Assembly: GCF_026340465.1 (NCBI RefSeq)
Contig: NZ_JAPEPC010000003.1
Span: 209,880 to 273,879, forward strand
DNA length: 64,000 nt
Source of the DNA: Streptomyces sp. NBC_01306
GTDB lineage: Bacteria; Actinomycetota; Actinomycetes; Streptomycetales; Streptomycetaceae
Direction: 5' to 3'
Shown: positions 54,583 to 63,799 of the stretch, piece after piece
Position numbering within the stretch: the stretch's first letter is position 1
Layout: every line of letters begins with the position of its first letter
Position numbers and translations under genes: made by a program
The notes under the pieces: generated by a model
Told to the model about the DNA's origin: nothing
The model's database searches: none
The model's input: only the letters and a program-made list of their open reading frames with translations

Positions 54583-54748
54583 GCTGATGGTGCCTCCTTG
54601 GGGAGTGACTGTCGGTTTCTTCACTGGGCGGCTCCCTGCTGGAACAGGGGGCCGTCGCCCGTTTCGGGGCGGCGTCCTGCGCCGCGCCCGACCCAGGTGT
54701 GCCGGGCCGGGAGTCGTGGGGCCGAGGGCCGTAGCGCCCCGGCGGTGC

Positions 54749-55654
54749 TCACTGCGGAATCGTGGCCCCCGAGAGCGCGGGGATACGGGTGCCGATCCGC
54801 AGCGCGGTGCGGGCGACGCCCTCAGGAGTCCAGGCGGCCTCTGCCGCCTCGCGCTCCGTCTTGTTGACGTTCAGGTCGAACGGCGCGGCGAGAGCCCAGC
54901 GGACATGCGTGCTCTGCCCGAGGACGGAGAAGCCGTCCAACTGCTGCTCGGAGAGGAACTCGTACAGCAGGCGCTTTTTCTTCAGCTCCTCGATGCCGCG
55001 CCCGACCGTTGACGGGGAGACCCCGTACCAGAGCGCGTACTCCCTGGCCTTGTGCAGGGCGAAGGACGGGCTGCGCTGGCTCATGAGGATGAGCAGCATC
55101 GTCTTCGCCGGCATCGAGAGCGACCGGTAGTAGCGCTGCTCCCAGTACGCGAACGGCACCTTGAAGTAGGTGCTCTTGCGGGAGCCCTCCTTGTCGCCCG
55201 ACGGCAGCGTGTACGGGTCGCCGGAGCCGTCCTCGAGCAACTTGGTGATCTTCGTCATCCGGCCGTAAGGCTCGGTGCTGATCAGCTTCAGTTCCTTGAG
55301 CTTGTGCAGGTGCCGGGAGACCGCGGCGCTTGCCGTTCCATTGGTGGCGAAGGAGATCCCCGCGGCGCGGCCCCAGGTCTCGGACCGGTGAGCGACACCC
55401 CAGTCGGCGCGCGCGGTGACGCAGTGGATCAGGAGGAAAAGGTCCAGCCGCTCGTTACTGCGCAGCATCTTGGAGAACGGGCCGGGCCGCGTGACCAGAC
55501 GGAGGCCGGGATCGGCATCCTGGACGAAGGCACGCCGGATGAGGACGGCACGGCCGGTGCGCTTGGACTGCTCCAGCAGCATCCGTATCGTGTCGTCCTG
55601 GCTCACGGCCATGTCCCGCTTCAGCACGGTCAGTTCGGTGTTCACGGAGTCCAT
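54749..55654 (-). CDS. Winged-helix DNA-binding protein (possible replication or partition protein)
   Basis: 301 residues. Residues about 85-150 have helix-turn-helix features (ATNGTASAAVSRHLHKLKEL, KLISTEPYGRMTKITKLLED). A second winged-helix-like block follows (MPAKTMLLILMSQRSPSFAL, ALWYGVSPSTVGRGIEELKK). Paired winged helices are the layout of some plasmid replication initiators. ATG 55654 (MDSVNTELTV) was chosen; the frame upstream is unlikely. It is next to tpg and close to the telomere, which suggests a plasmid-type function, but this is inference. Confidence 0.6.
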   Translation of the reverse strand: MDSVNTELTVLKRDMAVSQDDTIRMLLEQSKRTGRAVLIRRAFVQDADPGLRLVTRPGPFSKMLRSNERLDLFLLIHCVTARADWGVAHRSETWGRAAGISFATNGTASAAVSRHLHKLKELKLISTEPYGRMTKITKLLEDGSGDPYTLPSGDKEGSRKSTYFKVPFAYWEQRYYRSLSMPAKTMLLILMSQRSPSFALHKAREYALWYGVSPSTVGRGIEELKKKRLLYEFLSEQQLDGFSVLGQSTHVRWALAAPFDLNVNKTEREAAEAAWTPEGVARTALRIGTRIPALSGATIPQ

Positions 55655-56075
55655 GTTCACCGATCGGTCATACGAAGCGGGTGCCGAATTCCGATGCGGC
55701 CGCTTGGCCGCCTCCCGTTCAGACCGGGCTATCGGAAAACATGGGATAACAGATGACCCCGATAGGAAACCATTGGTGCCCGAAGCCGCAGGCAGGCGCT
55801 TACTTTGCACCTGGAACCTTTAACGCTTCAGATGGTGATCTTTGATGTTCTGGAGCCGAACTCTTGGATAGTTCACGCCGTGACTGCGCACATGGCAGAA
55901 CACGGCGGCGAGTCCCGTTCGATCCGGTCACCGGTGACGTCTCTTTCCGTGGCTGTATGTGGCCTACGCGATCCGAACGACTGCACCCGTCCCGAACCCG
56001 ACGGCACGAGACCCCGGGCCTGAAAGATGGGCCCGGGGTCCAGCGTGGTGAGAAGGGCGCAGTCAAGAGAAAGGT
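55655..56075. other. Spacer upstream of the winged-helix gene, relatively AT-rich
   Basis: 55790-55880 is AT-rich for the region (CTTTAACGCTTCAGATGG, TGATCTTTGATGTTCTGG). No convincing iterons were seen. It could hold the winged-helix gene promoter or an origin, but nothing proves it. Confidence 0.35.
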
Positions 56076-56360
56076 TCAGTAGTCGTCCCGTTCGGAGGGC
56101 GGCCCGAAGGCTCGACGAGGTCGCAGGTGCAGGTGCCGCCCTCGTACAACTCCTTCTCGCAATCGTCATGGTGGCCCCGCTCCAGCAGCGGCTTCGCCGG
56201 AACGGGCCGCGAGCTGACTGCGGCGGGCGGGGTCGGGGCGGTCGGCAGTACGGAGTTCGATGTCCACGACAGCGGAGGCGATTTCGTCCGCTTGCCACTT
56301 TTCGCGGGAGTTGTGGTTCACCAGACCGCCTGCGTATGCCATGCGCATCAGTTCGTTCAT
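56076..56360 (-). pseudogene. Small hypothetical protein, frameshifted
   Basis: Reverse strand: MRMAYAGGLVNHNSREKWQA, DEIASAVVDIELRTADRPDP, then a shift near 56195 leads to AKPLLERGHHDDCEKELYEG, GTCTCDLVEPSGRPPERDDY and a stop at 56076. The pieces form about 93 residues with a Cys-rich C-terminus. It follows the helicase fragment on the same strand. Family not recognised. Confidence 0.4.
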
Positions 56361-56374
56361 CCGCCAGACCCCGC

Positions 56375-56637
56375 TGGAGCGCCTGCTCCGCTTTGCTCGG
56401 GCCCCCTTTCGCCGTACGCGTGGCCGCCGGGGGCGGGAGACGGCGCCTCAAGCGGCTTGACGCCCAGCTGCTCCCGCTGCTCGGGGAGGATCTGCGCCCG
56501 TGTGCCCGGCCTCTGCTGCCACCGCCACTTGCCCACGTCGTCGCCCTCGAAGACGACGCCCGGCGCGATGTAGGGCAGAACGCCGTCGGCATCGACCAGA
56601 TCGGCGAGCACCCGGTAGTGGCGCTCCCTGCCTCGGG
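56375..56637 (-). pseudogene. Helicase-associated domain fragment of a telomere-linked helicase
   Basis: The reverse strand reads VLADLVDADGVLPYIAPGVV, FEGDDVGKWRWQQRPGTRAQ, LPEQREQLGVKPLEA, and after a shift ATRTAKGGPSKAEQALQRGL. This aligns closely with residues around 730-800 of the intact helicase at 60239 (ADLVDADGVLPAIEPGVLFE; ATRTTKGPTRAQQAFQRGVQ). About 85 codons of a second helicase gene remain. Confidence 0.82.
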
Positions 56638-56653
56638 GGACAGCCCAGGGCCG

Positions 56654-57655
56654 TCAGGACAGCAACCCTTTTCTGGTCAGTATGTTGCTCAACTGCCTGT
56701 ACAGGTCCAGGAACCTCTGCCTCGCCGTCGACAAGTCTTCAAGCGCCTTGTAGTAGCGAGCGGGGTCTGTGCCCTTCCATTCGGCTGGTACTTCCGTGTA
56801 CTTGTAGCCGCTCACCCCGCCAGGCGGGAAGGTCCCGATGAACTCAGCGTGGAGATCACCCAGCGCTTCTACCAGGGCCTGGTGCTCTTCAGCCGCCTCC
56901 GCGTCGATGAAGTCCACGACGTCGACTGTGAGCGTGTCGTACGCGTCGTAGACGGCGCCCGCCAGCCAGGTGGGCACCCGATACAGCGGGGCTCCTTCGG
57001 CCAGTACCTTGATCCATCGGGCATCGGGAAGAAGCGCGTCGAAGACGCGGCCGCTCTTCGCACGGTCCGCAGTGCGCGAGGCTGCTGGTTCAGCAGGTGC
57101 ACCGGTCACCGCCCACCCTGTGGCGAGCAGCGCCTGGATCTGTGCCCGGGGGAGCCATATGGTGCGGTCTCCTCGCCGCATCGGTACGGCGACCGAATCG
57201 GGTGGTGCGCCCTTGGTCGGACCCGGTACTACGAGAGGCTGGGAAGCGGGCGGCTGGGCTGGGATGTCGATGACCAGTACGCCCTTTTCTTCACCGCAGC
57301 CGATCCAGTTGACGCTCAGACCTCGCACCGTGGGTATCAGCTTTCCGTCGATCAGCTTGCGGTGCCGGTCGAGGTCGACGAGCTTCCGCGGCACGGGATT
57401 GAGCTCGGAAACGATCTCGACATCGTGGGGCTGCTCGGTCTTGAAGCCGACTACCAGCAGTCCACCGGTGGAAGTGTTGGCGAAGCCGGCCACGTCCTTG
57501 AGGAGTTCCTGTTCGTGCTCCGGATTGCCCAGGTGGTAGATCCCGCTCTTGACGTCCAGCCAGCTCGACTCCTCCAGCCCCAGCAGAACATCGAACCTGG
57601 ACTCCTCCAGGGCCCGGCGTACCTCATCAATGTTTGTCACCGGCAAAGCATCCAC
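56654..57655 (-). CDS. AlbA_2 (Schlafen-type) putative DNA/RNA-binding protein
   Basis: 333 residues. The N-terminal AlbA_2 domain shows LGLEESSWLDVKSGIYHLGN, ELLKDVAGFANTSTGGLLVV and GFKTEQPHDVEIVSELNPVP, with the conserved Glu, Lys and GGxLxxG motif of the Schlafen group. The C-terminal half (from about residue 200) is unassigned. AlbA_2 proteins occur in RNase-like and phage-defence contexts. It is divergent from the DUF6414 gene at 57953 with about 300 bases between, which suggests one functional unit. Confidence 0.85.
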   Translation of the reverse strand: MDALPVTNIDEVRRALEESRFDVLLGLEESSWLDVKSGIYHLGNPEHEQELLKDVAGFANTSTGGLLVVGFKTEQPHDVEIVSELNPVPRKLVDLDRHRKLIDGKLIPTVRGLSVNWIGCGEEKGVLVIDIPAQPPASQPLVVPGPTKGAPPDSVAVPMRRGDRTIWLPRAQIQALLATGWAVTGAPAEPAASRTADRAKSGRVFDALLPDARWIKVLAEGAPLYRVPTWLAGAVYDAYDTLTVDVVDFIDAEAAEEHQALVEALGDLHAEFIGTFPPGGVSGYKYTEVPAEWKGTDPARYYKALEDLSTARQRFLDLYRQLSNILTRKGLLS

Positions 57656-58119
57656 CCGCGCCGGCGTCCCCAGGCCCTGTTCACGATCAAGGCCACTTGC
57701 TCAGATGTGGTCTTCAGGTAGGAAGCAGGGCGCGGTCTCCGCGGAGCACCCCTCGATCCACCTGGCGATCATGTTCAAGTTCACCAGGAACTCCGGTGCA
57801 GCCTGCTCGGCTGTGGTGGTGCCCTCACCTGGGAGATCGTTCCCCCAGTGCCGGCGCGCGCGAACCGTCGGCTCTCCGCGCTCAGAGCTCCGCTGGTCGC
57901 ACTGGAGCGCGCACGGGCCGGAGTGTCAGAGGGCACTGAGACACTTCTGTGCATGGCGCTGCTATCACCGATCTACCTCGACACTGAGACCCTGCTGTCG
58001 CAGGCGGAGTACTACGAAATCGAGATTCCTCACCAAGCCGAGATCGTCGAGAAGTCCATTCGGAGGCAGACCGGCGGCGGCAAGGCTGGCGTGGGCGCGT
58101 TCGCGCTGGAAGGCTCTAG

Positions 58120-59499
58120 TAGGGCTTTGTTACGTCTCTAGGCAAGTGGGCGCGTTGGTGGTTTCCTGCTGGTATGAGGGCGAATGAACTCGCGGCGTGC
58201 CGGGGTCGGTTGGAGGAGTTCGCTGGGGAGGTGTTCGCGCCTTTGGCGCGTGCTGATCAGCGGGTGAAGGGCGGGCTGTATCTGCGGGGTCTGTTGCTGG
58301 ACGGGCGTCGGAAGTCGATGCAGCCGATGGCCGGGCGACTCGGGGTGGACCATCAGCAGTTGCAGCAGTTCATGACGTCGTCGACCTGGCCGGTGGACAC
58401 GGTTCGTGCCGGATTGGCCCGCCGGGCGGTGGCGGTGGTGCGTCCGCAGGTGTGGGTGGTGGACGACACCGGGTTCCCGAAGGACGGGACGTCCTCGCCC
58501 GGGGTGGCCAGGCAGTACTCCGGCACCCTGGGCAAGGTCGGGAACTGCCAGATCGGGGTCAGCGTCCACGCCGCGTCCGACACCGCGTCGTGCCCACTGT
58601 CCTGGCGTCTGTTCCTGCCCGGCAGCTGGGACGGGGCCGAAGCTGCCGGCCGTCGGGCCCGCTGCCGCATTCCTGATGAGCAACAGCACCGGCCGAAGTG
58701 GCGGCTCGCGCTGGACATGCTCGACGAACTGGCGGCCTTGGGGTTGCGGCCCGCGGTGCTGGTCGCGGACGCCGGCTACGGAGCGAACGCCGACTTCCGC
58801 CACGGCCTGGAGGACCGCGGCCTCGCCTACGCCCTGCGGGTCAAGGGCGAGATGACCGCCCATACCGAATCGGCCGTGCCACACCAGCCGCCCTACGGCG
58901 GGCTCGGACCGCGTCCGCTGGCCCGCTACCGGACCCGGCCCATCAGCCTGCGCGAACACGTCCTGGCCGCCGGACGTGCACGAGCGGTCACGGTCACCTG
59001 GCGCAAGGGCTCCAAAGCAGCCGTGTCCGCCCGCTTCGTGTTCCTGCGCGTCCGCCTCGCCGGCCGCCGCCCGAAACCCGCCCCGGACGGTGCCATCGCT
59101 CTTCGGTGGTTGATCGCGCAGTGGCCCGAAGGGGAGAACGAGCCGGTCAAGTACTGGATTTCCAACCTTCCGGCCGACATTCCGGCCCGGGATCTCGTCC
59201 GCCTCGCGAAACTACGGTGGCACATCGAACACGACTACCGCGAGCTGAAAACGACGCTCGGACTCGACCATTTCGAGGGCCGCTCGTTCACCGGCTGGCA
59301 CCGCCACGTCACCCTCGTCACCGCCGCCCACCTCTTCCTGACCGAACAGCGGTCCTCCCCAAAAGCCCCTGCCAGGGCCTGACCCTCTACCAGGCCCTGG
59401 CACTCCTCCAACACCTGTTAGCCACCTGGACCGGAACCTGCCCCACCTGCCGACAACCCACCCCATGGCAGACCTACGACACCACCTAACAAAGCCCTA
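58120..59499 (+). mobile_element. IS701-family insertion sequence
   Basis: 1380 bases. Ends are TAGGGCTTTGTTA (58120-58132) and TAACAAAGCCCTA (59487-59499), perfect 13-base inverted repeats. CTAG flanks both sides (58116-58119 and 59500-59503), the 4-base target duplication typical of IS701. One transposase gene. The perfect ends and target duplication indicate a recent insertion. Confidence 0.93.
58174..59382 (+). CDS. IS701-family transposase (DDE_5)
   Basis: 402 residues of the DDE_5 superfamily. Asp residues lie in VWVVDDTGFPKDGTSSPGVA and AVLVADAGYGANADFRHGLE, with Glu in WHIEHDYRELKTTLGLDHFE. RYQSG-type QYSGTLGKVGNCQIGVSVHA is characteristic. The frame ends at 59382 with SSPKAPARA; a neighbouring frame continues LTLYQALALLQHLLATWTGT and CPTCRQPTPW to 59489, the usual C-terminus. 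A one-base change has therefore removed about 35 residues including a CxxC pair. Whether the truncated protein still works is unknown. Confidence 0.93.
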   Translation: MRANELAACRGRLEEFAGEVFAPLARADQRVKGGLYLRGLLLDGRRKSMQPMAGRLGVDHQQLQQFMTSSTWPVDTVRAGLARRAVAVVRPQVWVVDDTGFPKDGTSSPGVARQYSGTLGKVGNCQIGVSVHAASDTASCPLSWRLFLPGSWDGAEAAGRRARCRIPDEQQHRPKWRLALDMLDELAALGLRPAVLVADAGYGANADFRHGLEDRGLAYALRVKGEMTAHTESAVPHQPPYGGLGPRPLARYRTRPISLREHVLAAGRARAVTVTWRKGSKAAVSARFVFLRVRLAGRRPKPAPDGAIALRWLIAQWPEGENEPVKYWISNLPADIPARDLVRLAKLRWHIEHDYRELKTTLGLDHFEGRSFTGWHRHVTLVTAAHLFLTEQRSSPKAPARA

Positions 59500-60190
59500 C
59501 TAGGGGGGCCGACGTTGAGTTCCAATCCACCTACAGTCTTGCCCCCAAGCAGAAGGCCACCTTCAGCAAGTTGATCGATGCGCTGATCAACGACGCTGGC
59601 GCGGTCAAAGTCGACCCGGACGGCGAAACTCCCCTCGTCAGGGACGATCTGGTCCAGATCGAGGGAACGACGAGGATCACCGCGGCCAGCCTGGCAGGGA
59701 AGATGTTCTTCATCCTTCGTCGGCTGATGGACACCGTAGAGGCCGACCTGGACAGCCTCCGCAATCTCGAGATTGCAGATTTGCCGTTCGCCGAGCAGTT
59801 GCAGCAGGTGTACCTCCGGAACGAGCTCCTCCCCATTCCAACCCTCCTGGAACTGACCGGGTCGAACCTGCCGCAGAAGGTCTACATCAATGTGCCGCCG
59901 GACCACTTCCTGGGCGAGGCTTCAGCGAACCGTATCGAAGGAGAACTCCGCGTTCTGGGAAGCGTTAGCAGGTTGATTCCAGGGGGCAGCGATGGATACC
60001 TCAGCGCCGAACAGTGGCTCCTCCACGACTGGGAACACATGATGCGGCGCTTCATGATGCTCGACGTAGACGATCACGTGCGAGAGCTGGTCAGCCACTT
60101 CAACCTGGATCTCCCCACTGAGGACGTTCACTCCCATATCGCCGGTCCGGCCATCATCGTGGACGCGATCGGGCTTTACTGATCTGCAGC

Positions 60191-60240
60191 AGAGCCGGTC
60201 TTTGGGGCGAGCGCTGGCAGCCGCCCCAAAGACCGGCTCT
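60191..60240. terminator. Bidirectional terminator hairpin
   Basis: 18-base perfect inverted repeat, AGAGCCGGTCTTTGGGGC (60191-60208) and its complement (60223-60240), between the convergent ends of the DUF6414 and helicase genes. Confidence 0.88.
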
Positions 60241-62902
60241 ACGCCCAGCCGACGCCCAGCTCTCGCAGCGCGTCCAGCTGCTCCTGGGCGAGCTTGTCCC
60301 GCCGGGTCTTGGTGTTGGAGAGCCATACGCCCAGCTTCACCGGCACCGGCTCCGCCTCACCGTCGACCGCGATCTGCTCGCCATGACCGCGCGGCACAGG
60401 CCGATCCGCGCCTTCCCGCTCGACCCACTGTGTGAGGGCCTGTACGCCGCGCTGGAACGCCTGCTGGGCCCTGGTCGGGCCCTTGGTCGTACGAGTGGCT
60501 GCCGGGGCGGGAGGCGACGCCTGGATGGGCTGTACGCCCAGCTTCGACAACCGTTCCTGCTGCTTGGTCGACAGCTGCGCCCAGGTGCCGGGGTTCTTCT
60601 GCCGCTCCAGCCACTTGCCCAGGTCGTCGCCTTCGAACAGCACCCCGGGTTCGATGGCAGGCAGAACGCCGTCGGCGTCGACGAGGTCGGCGAGTACCCG
60701 GTAGTGGCGTTGCCAGTCCAGCGGCCACGGGCAGTTCCAGTCCGGGTCGATCGCGGTCAGATGCTTCGCGCGCTCCGCCGCCCGCTCCGTGTCCTTCCCC
60801 AGGCCGCCCTTGCGCCGCAGGTTCGCCATGTGCTGCCCGACTGGCACCATCGCCTCGCCCTCGCCCCACACTGCGTCCTGACGCGGAGCAAGGTGCCCCA
60901 TGGCCCGCCGGTAGGACCGCAGCGTGGCGAGCTTGTTCTCCCACGCTTCCTCGCCCGGCTCCCAGACCATCCCGGCTTCGGGTGCGTCCAGCAGGGTCTT
61001 GCGCCGCTCCTCCAGCTCCCCGGCCCGTAGCGCCTTCCGCTGCTGGTGGACCCATCGGCCAAGCGGGAAATCCTTCGTGACCCCCACCTCGACCTCGACG
61101 TCGTAGGGCACGGCGTGGACGCCGGTGATCTCGTTCTCTGCCCGCCACCGGATGAGGGCCTGGTATCCCTCCAGCCACACCAGCGACTCCGGCCGGTACA
61201 CCCGCGTACGGAGGAACGCCACGATCGTCGCCGCGTCGCGCGGGCTGGAGAAGTGGAGCAGGGCGGCTTCGGCGGCGGCCTGCGTGTCGTCGTCCTGGTC
61301 CTCGCCGTCGCCCGCGCCGCCGGCCCCGACGATCCGGCCGTCCTCGTCACGCCGGACGTGGACCTTGCGCTTTCCGCTGGTGAGGGCGCGGGAGGCGAGC
61401 TGCTCGACCAGACGCTCATCATGACTGCGGAGTCCTTGGAGGACCGCTACAAGGGGGCGGAAACTGGCGCTGGCGACCATGTCGGTGGGGTCCTCGCCGG
61501 GCTCCAAGAACACCGGCACGATGATCCTGGCGACCTTGGTGGAGCCGTCCTTGTTGAGCCTCAGCGCCCGGCCGATGTTCTGCACGATCTCCACCTGCGA
61601 TCCGCGGGTGTCCGCGAAGCACACGGCCTCCACGCCCCGCTCGCCGGTGATGTCCACGCCCTCACCGAGGACGCGAACGCTGGCGAGGAACGCCCGGTGC
61701 ACCCGGCGCCCGGCCGCGTCGATGCCGTTGGCGAACTGCCGCAGAGCCTCGCGCCGCTCACTGACGAGGTGGTCGCCGCACAGCCACGCCGACCACACGC
61801 GGTCTGGGGGTACGTGGCGGCCGGCTTCCAGCTCGTAGAACTCCGCGTCGATCGACGACTTCGGCAGCTTGTCAGCGGCGGCCAGGTCGGCGTCGGACGC
61901 GTCGTTGACGTACAGCTCGGCAGCGGTCTCCGGCAGCTTTTCCGCGAACGCGGCGGCCTCCTCCACCTTCTGGTGGAACGTCATGACCGTACGGAGGTTG
62001 TACGCCGCCGCGTGCTCCAGCAGGGCGGTCTGCAGGAGCGCCAGGCGCCGGCCCCGCCGGGCCTCCTCGGACTCCCCGAGAACGGGGGAGGGGTCGCGGA
62101 TCTCCAGCACGTCGATCTCGAACCCGGCGAGGATCTCCCGCTCGATCGCCTCGCTCAGACCCAGCTCCGCGAGCCACGCGCCGTACGTGCCCTCCGGGTC
62201 GTCGGCCATGGATGCGATCTCCGCCTTCTGGCCGTCCGCGCCCTTCTGCGGGCGGGCCGCGGCGAGGATGCGCGGGGTCGCGGTGAGGTAGAGCCGGAAG
62301 TCGGCGGGGATGCGGGCGTTGTCATGGATCGCCGCCCACGGACGACCAAGATCACCAGCGGTGCCGTGCGCCTCGTCCACGATCGCGAGGTCGAAGCCCG
62401 CCATGCGCTGGCCGTACAGTCGCTCTCCGCCCGCCAGAGCGGTCTCCAGTGGCCCGCGAATCTTCCGCTGGCCTTTCGGTGCGTCGATGTCCTCGCGGTC
62501 CACAAGAGAGGCGTACGTGGCGAGCACGATGACCGGTCCGTGCCCTGCCCACAGGGCGAGCTGGATCGGGTTGGTGGTGGTGCGCACGCCCAGCTCGTTC
62601 AGTACCGCGTCGTTCTCCAGCGAGCACACCGCGACCATCGGGGCCCGGTGGCCCACCAGGCGCCACGCCTGGGCGGTCTGCGCGAGCAGGTCCAGGGTCG
62701 GCACGGTCACGAGGATCCGGTCGTCTGCGAAGCTCTCCAGCGCGCACGCGGCGGCCGTGATCGTCTTGCCTGAACCGGTCGCTGACACGATCGTTCCCCG
62801 GGCACCCTGCGGGGGCACAGATGACCTTGCAGGGAATCCCACCCACCTGCGAAACACGGAGCGCTGATCTACCTGGTGTTCCTTGAGCTGAATCGCTGAC
62901 AT
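60239..62902 (-). CDS. ttrA: Telomere-linked SF2 helicase (TtrA-like) with helicase-associated repeats
   Basis: 887 residues. The DEAH-type ATPase has Walker A IVSATGSGKTITAAACALES (about residues 37-56), the DEAH box in FDLAIVDEAHGTAGDL and motif VI QVEIVQNIGRALRLNKDG. Four helicase-associated repeats follow, such as RWRAENEITGVHAVPYDVEV, WENKLATLRSYRRAMGHLAP and LADLVDADGVLPAIEPGVLF, and a last one ending LDALRELGVGWA. Helicases of this form (TtrA) are the outermost genes of many Streptomyces chromosomes and linear plasmids and are linked to conjugal transfer and end maintenance. The gene reads away from the telomere, 1.1 kb from the window end. Confidence 0.93.
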   Translation of the reverse strand: MSAIQLKEHQVDQRSVFRRWVGFPARSSVPPQGARGTIVSATGSGKTITAAACALESFADDRILVTVPTLDLLAQTAQAWRLVGHRAPMVAVCSLENDAVLNELGVRTTTNPIQLALWAGHGPVIVLATYASLVDREDIDAPKGQRKIRGPLETALAGGERLYGQRMAGFDLAIVDEAHGTAGDLGRPWAAIHDNARIPADFRLYLTATPRILAAARPQKGADGQKAEIASMADDPEGTYGAWLAELGLSEAIEREILAGFEIDVLEIRDPSPVLGESEEARRGRRLALLQTALLEHAAAYNLRTVMTFHQKVEEAAAFAEKLPETAAELYVNDASDADLAAADKLPKSSIDAEFYELEAGRHVPPDRVWSAWLCGDHLVSERREALRQFANGIDAAGRRVHRAFLASVRVLGEGVDITGERGVEAVCFADTRGSQVEIVQNIGRALRLNKDGSTKVARIIVPVFLEPGEDPTDMVASASFRPLVAVLQGLRSHDERLVEQLASRALTSGKRKVHVRRDEDGRIVGAGGAGDGEDQDDDTQAAAEAALLHFSSPRDAATIVAFLRTRVYRPESLVWLEGYQALIRWRAENEITGVHAVPYDVEVEVGVTKDFPLGRWVHQQRKALRAGELEERRKTLLDAPEAGMVWEPGEEAWENKLATLRSYRRAMGHLAPRQDAVWGEGEAMVPVGQHMANLRRKGGLGKDTERAAERAKHLTAIDPDWNCPWPLDWQRHYRVLADLVDADGVLPAIEPGVLFEGDDLGKWLERQKNPGTWAQLSTKQQERLSKLGVQPIQASPPAPAATRTTKGPTRAQQAFQRGVQALTQWVEREGADRPVPRGHGEQIAVDGEAEPVPVKLGVWLSNTKTRRDKLAQEQLDALRELGVGWA

Positions 62903-63043
62903 TTCCTTGCCTCCCCGAGCGCTGAATTCCGTGGTCTTTCAGAGGGCCTCGTTCCGCGATGTGTACGGCCAGTTCAACGGCGCCGGCCGACCGGCCACCA
63001 CACCGCGACCAACCGTGGTCCACGATGCCCACCAAGGCCTCGC

Positions 63044-63331
63044 TCACGGCCGGTACCGCATCGTCGCAGCCGTCCTCGAACACCGAGCCACACGAGCGCG
63101 ACGCCATGCCTTCCAGTTTCGCCACCTCGCGCTGCGCCCTCGCGACCGCTCTTCAGCCTCCAGCGCGGCCACCAGGTCATCCGCCTCGCTCGCGGGCACG
63201 CCGTGGGCGGCCAAGAGCGCGAACAGCCTCAACCGGGCTTTGGCGCCCGCCCTCTGATACCGACTCACCCGGCCCAAAGAATGGCTGCTCAGCGCGGAAT
63301 CGGGTCCGGTAGGTTCGTGGCGCCAGGCCAT
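63044..63331 (-). CDS. Hypothetical telomere-proximal protein
   Basis: 95 residues from ATG 63331: MAWRHEPTGPDSALSSHSLG, YQRAGAKARLRLFALLAAHG and VPASEADDLVAALEAEERSR. After residue 70 another frame (EVAKLEGMASRSCGSVFEDG) also looks coded and leads toward the helicase start, so a frameshift is possible. It lies upstream of the helicase in the same direction and may be co-transcribed. Family unknown. Confidence 0.4.
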   Translation of the reverse strand: MAWRHEPTGPDSALSSHSLGRVSRYQRAGAKARLRLFALLAAHGVPASEADDLVAALEAEERSRGRSARWRNWKAWRRARVARCSRTAATMRYRP

Positions 63332-63554
63332 CTGTGGTCGTTCCTCTCGGAATTTCAGGGAGGTTCCCCGACGAGGGGAGGTGTCCTGTATTTCTACCAA
63401 CGTTACATGCTGAATCAGTTTGATGCAGCCACCACACGGGAACCTTCACGAACGAGCGACCCCTACTGGAAACCGGAGTGCATCGCAAGCCCCAACCTCC
63501 ACAACTCGGATACAGAGGCTGCGTGTTGGCCTGTTGGCTGGGCACTGGAGAAGC

Positions 63555-63713
63555 ATGACTCGACTCAGTGTGGCCGCCTCAGAGCTGACCCAGGGCGCCA
63601 GGCCGGACGGCCATCCATGGTTCAAACGGGCCTTCCTGGCCGTGTGGCTCATCTTGGCCCCAGTGATCATCTACAAGCTGCATCAGCACGGTTATTTCAA
63701 AAGACGACGCTGA
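63555..63713 (+). CDS. Small membrane protein, outermost gene
   Basis: 52 residues from ATG 63555, after CTGGAGAAGC: MTRLSVAASELTQGARPDGH then WFKRAFLAVWLILAPVIIYK (one membrane span) and a basic end FKRRR. It reads toward the telomere, and a hairpin at 63750 would terminate it. Not recognised. Confidence 0.45.
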   Translation: MTRLSVAASELTQGARPDGHPWFKRAFLAVWLILAPVIIYKLHQHGYFKRRR

Positions 63714-63749
63714 AAGGTCCGCGCGATACCCCTCTTCCGTAGCCAGACT

Positions 63750-63767
63750 GGCCCGCGTTAGCGGGCC
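63750..63767 (+). terminator. Hairpin downstream of the outermost gene
   Basis: GGCCCGC-GTTA-GCGGGCC, a 7-base stem with a 4-base loop, 37 bases after the stop of the 63555 gene. It differs from the telomere palindromes, which have 3-base or GC-motif loops. Confidence 0.5.
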
Positions 63768-63799
63768 TCGGTTCTGGAGGTGCAGCCGGAAGGACCGTT

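Larger units (their letters stand above)
57953..60182 (+). pseudogene. DUF6414 protein gene, interrupted by an IS701-family element
   Basis: The 5' part (57953-58119) encodes MALLSPIYLDTETLLSQAEY, HQAEIVEKSIRRQTGGGKAG and AFALEG. The 3' part (59504-60182) continues ADVEFQSTYSLAPKQKATFS, TTRITAASLAGKMFFILRRL and VDDHVRELVSHFNLDLPTED. The insertion is at CTAG. Removing the element and one CTAG joins the parts in frame (EGSRGADVEF) into a 281-residue protein, typical of DUF6414, so the gene was intact until the insertion. Function unknown; the family is found near defence-type genes. A strong terminator follows at 60191. Confidence 0.8.

Noticed and set aside
52564..54867. 767-codon forward open frame
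   Set aside because: It overlaps the third transposition gene in another frame and runs antisense to tpg; the text is Arg/Pro-rich and unlike protein.
56027..57721. 564-codon forward open frame opposite the AlbA_2 gene
   Set aside because: Antisense to AlbA_2 and the helicase fragment; no motifs.
61046..62773. 575-codon forward open frame opposite the helicase
   Set aside because: Antisense shadow of the helicase, whose motifs are unmistakable.
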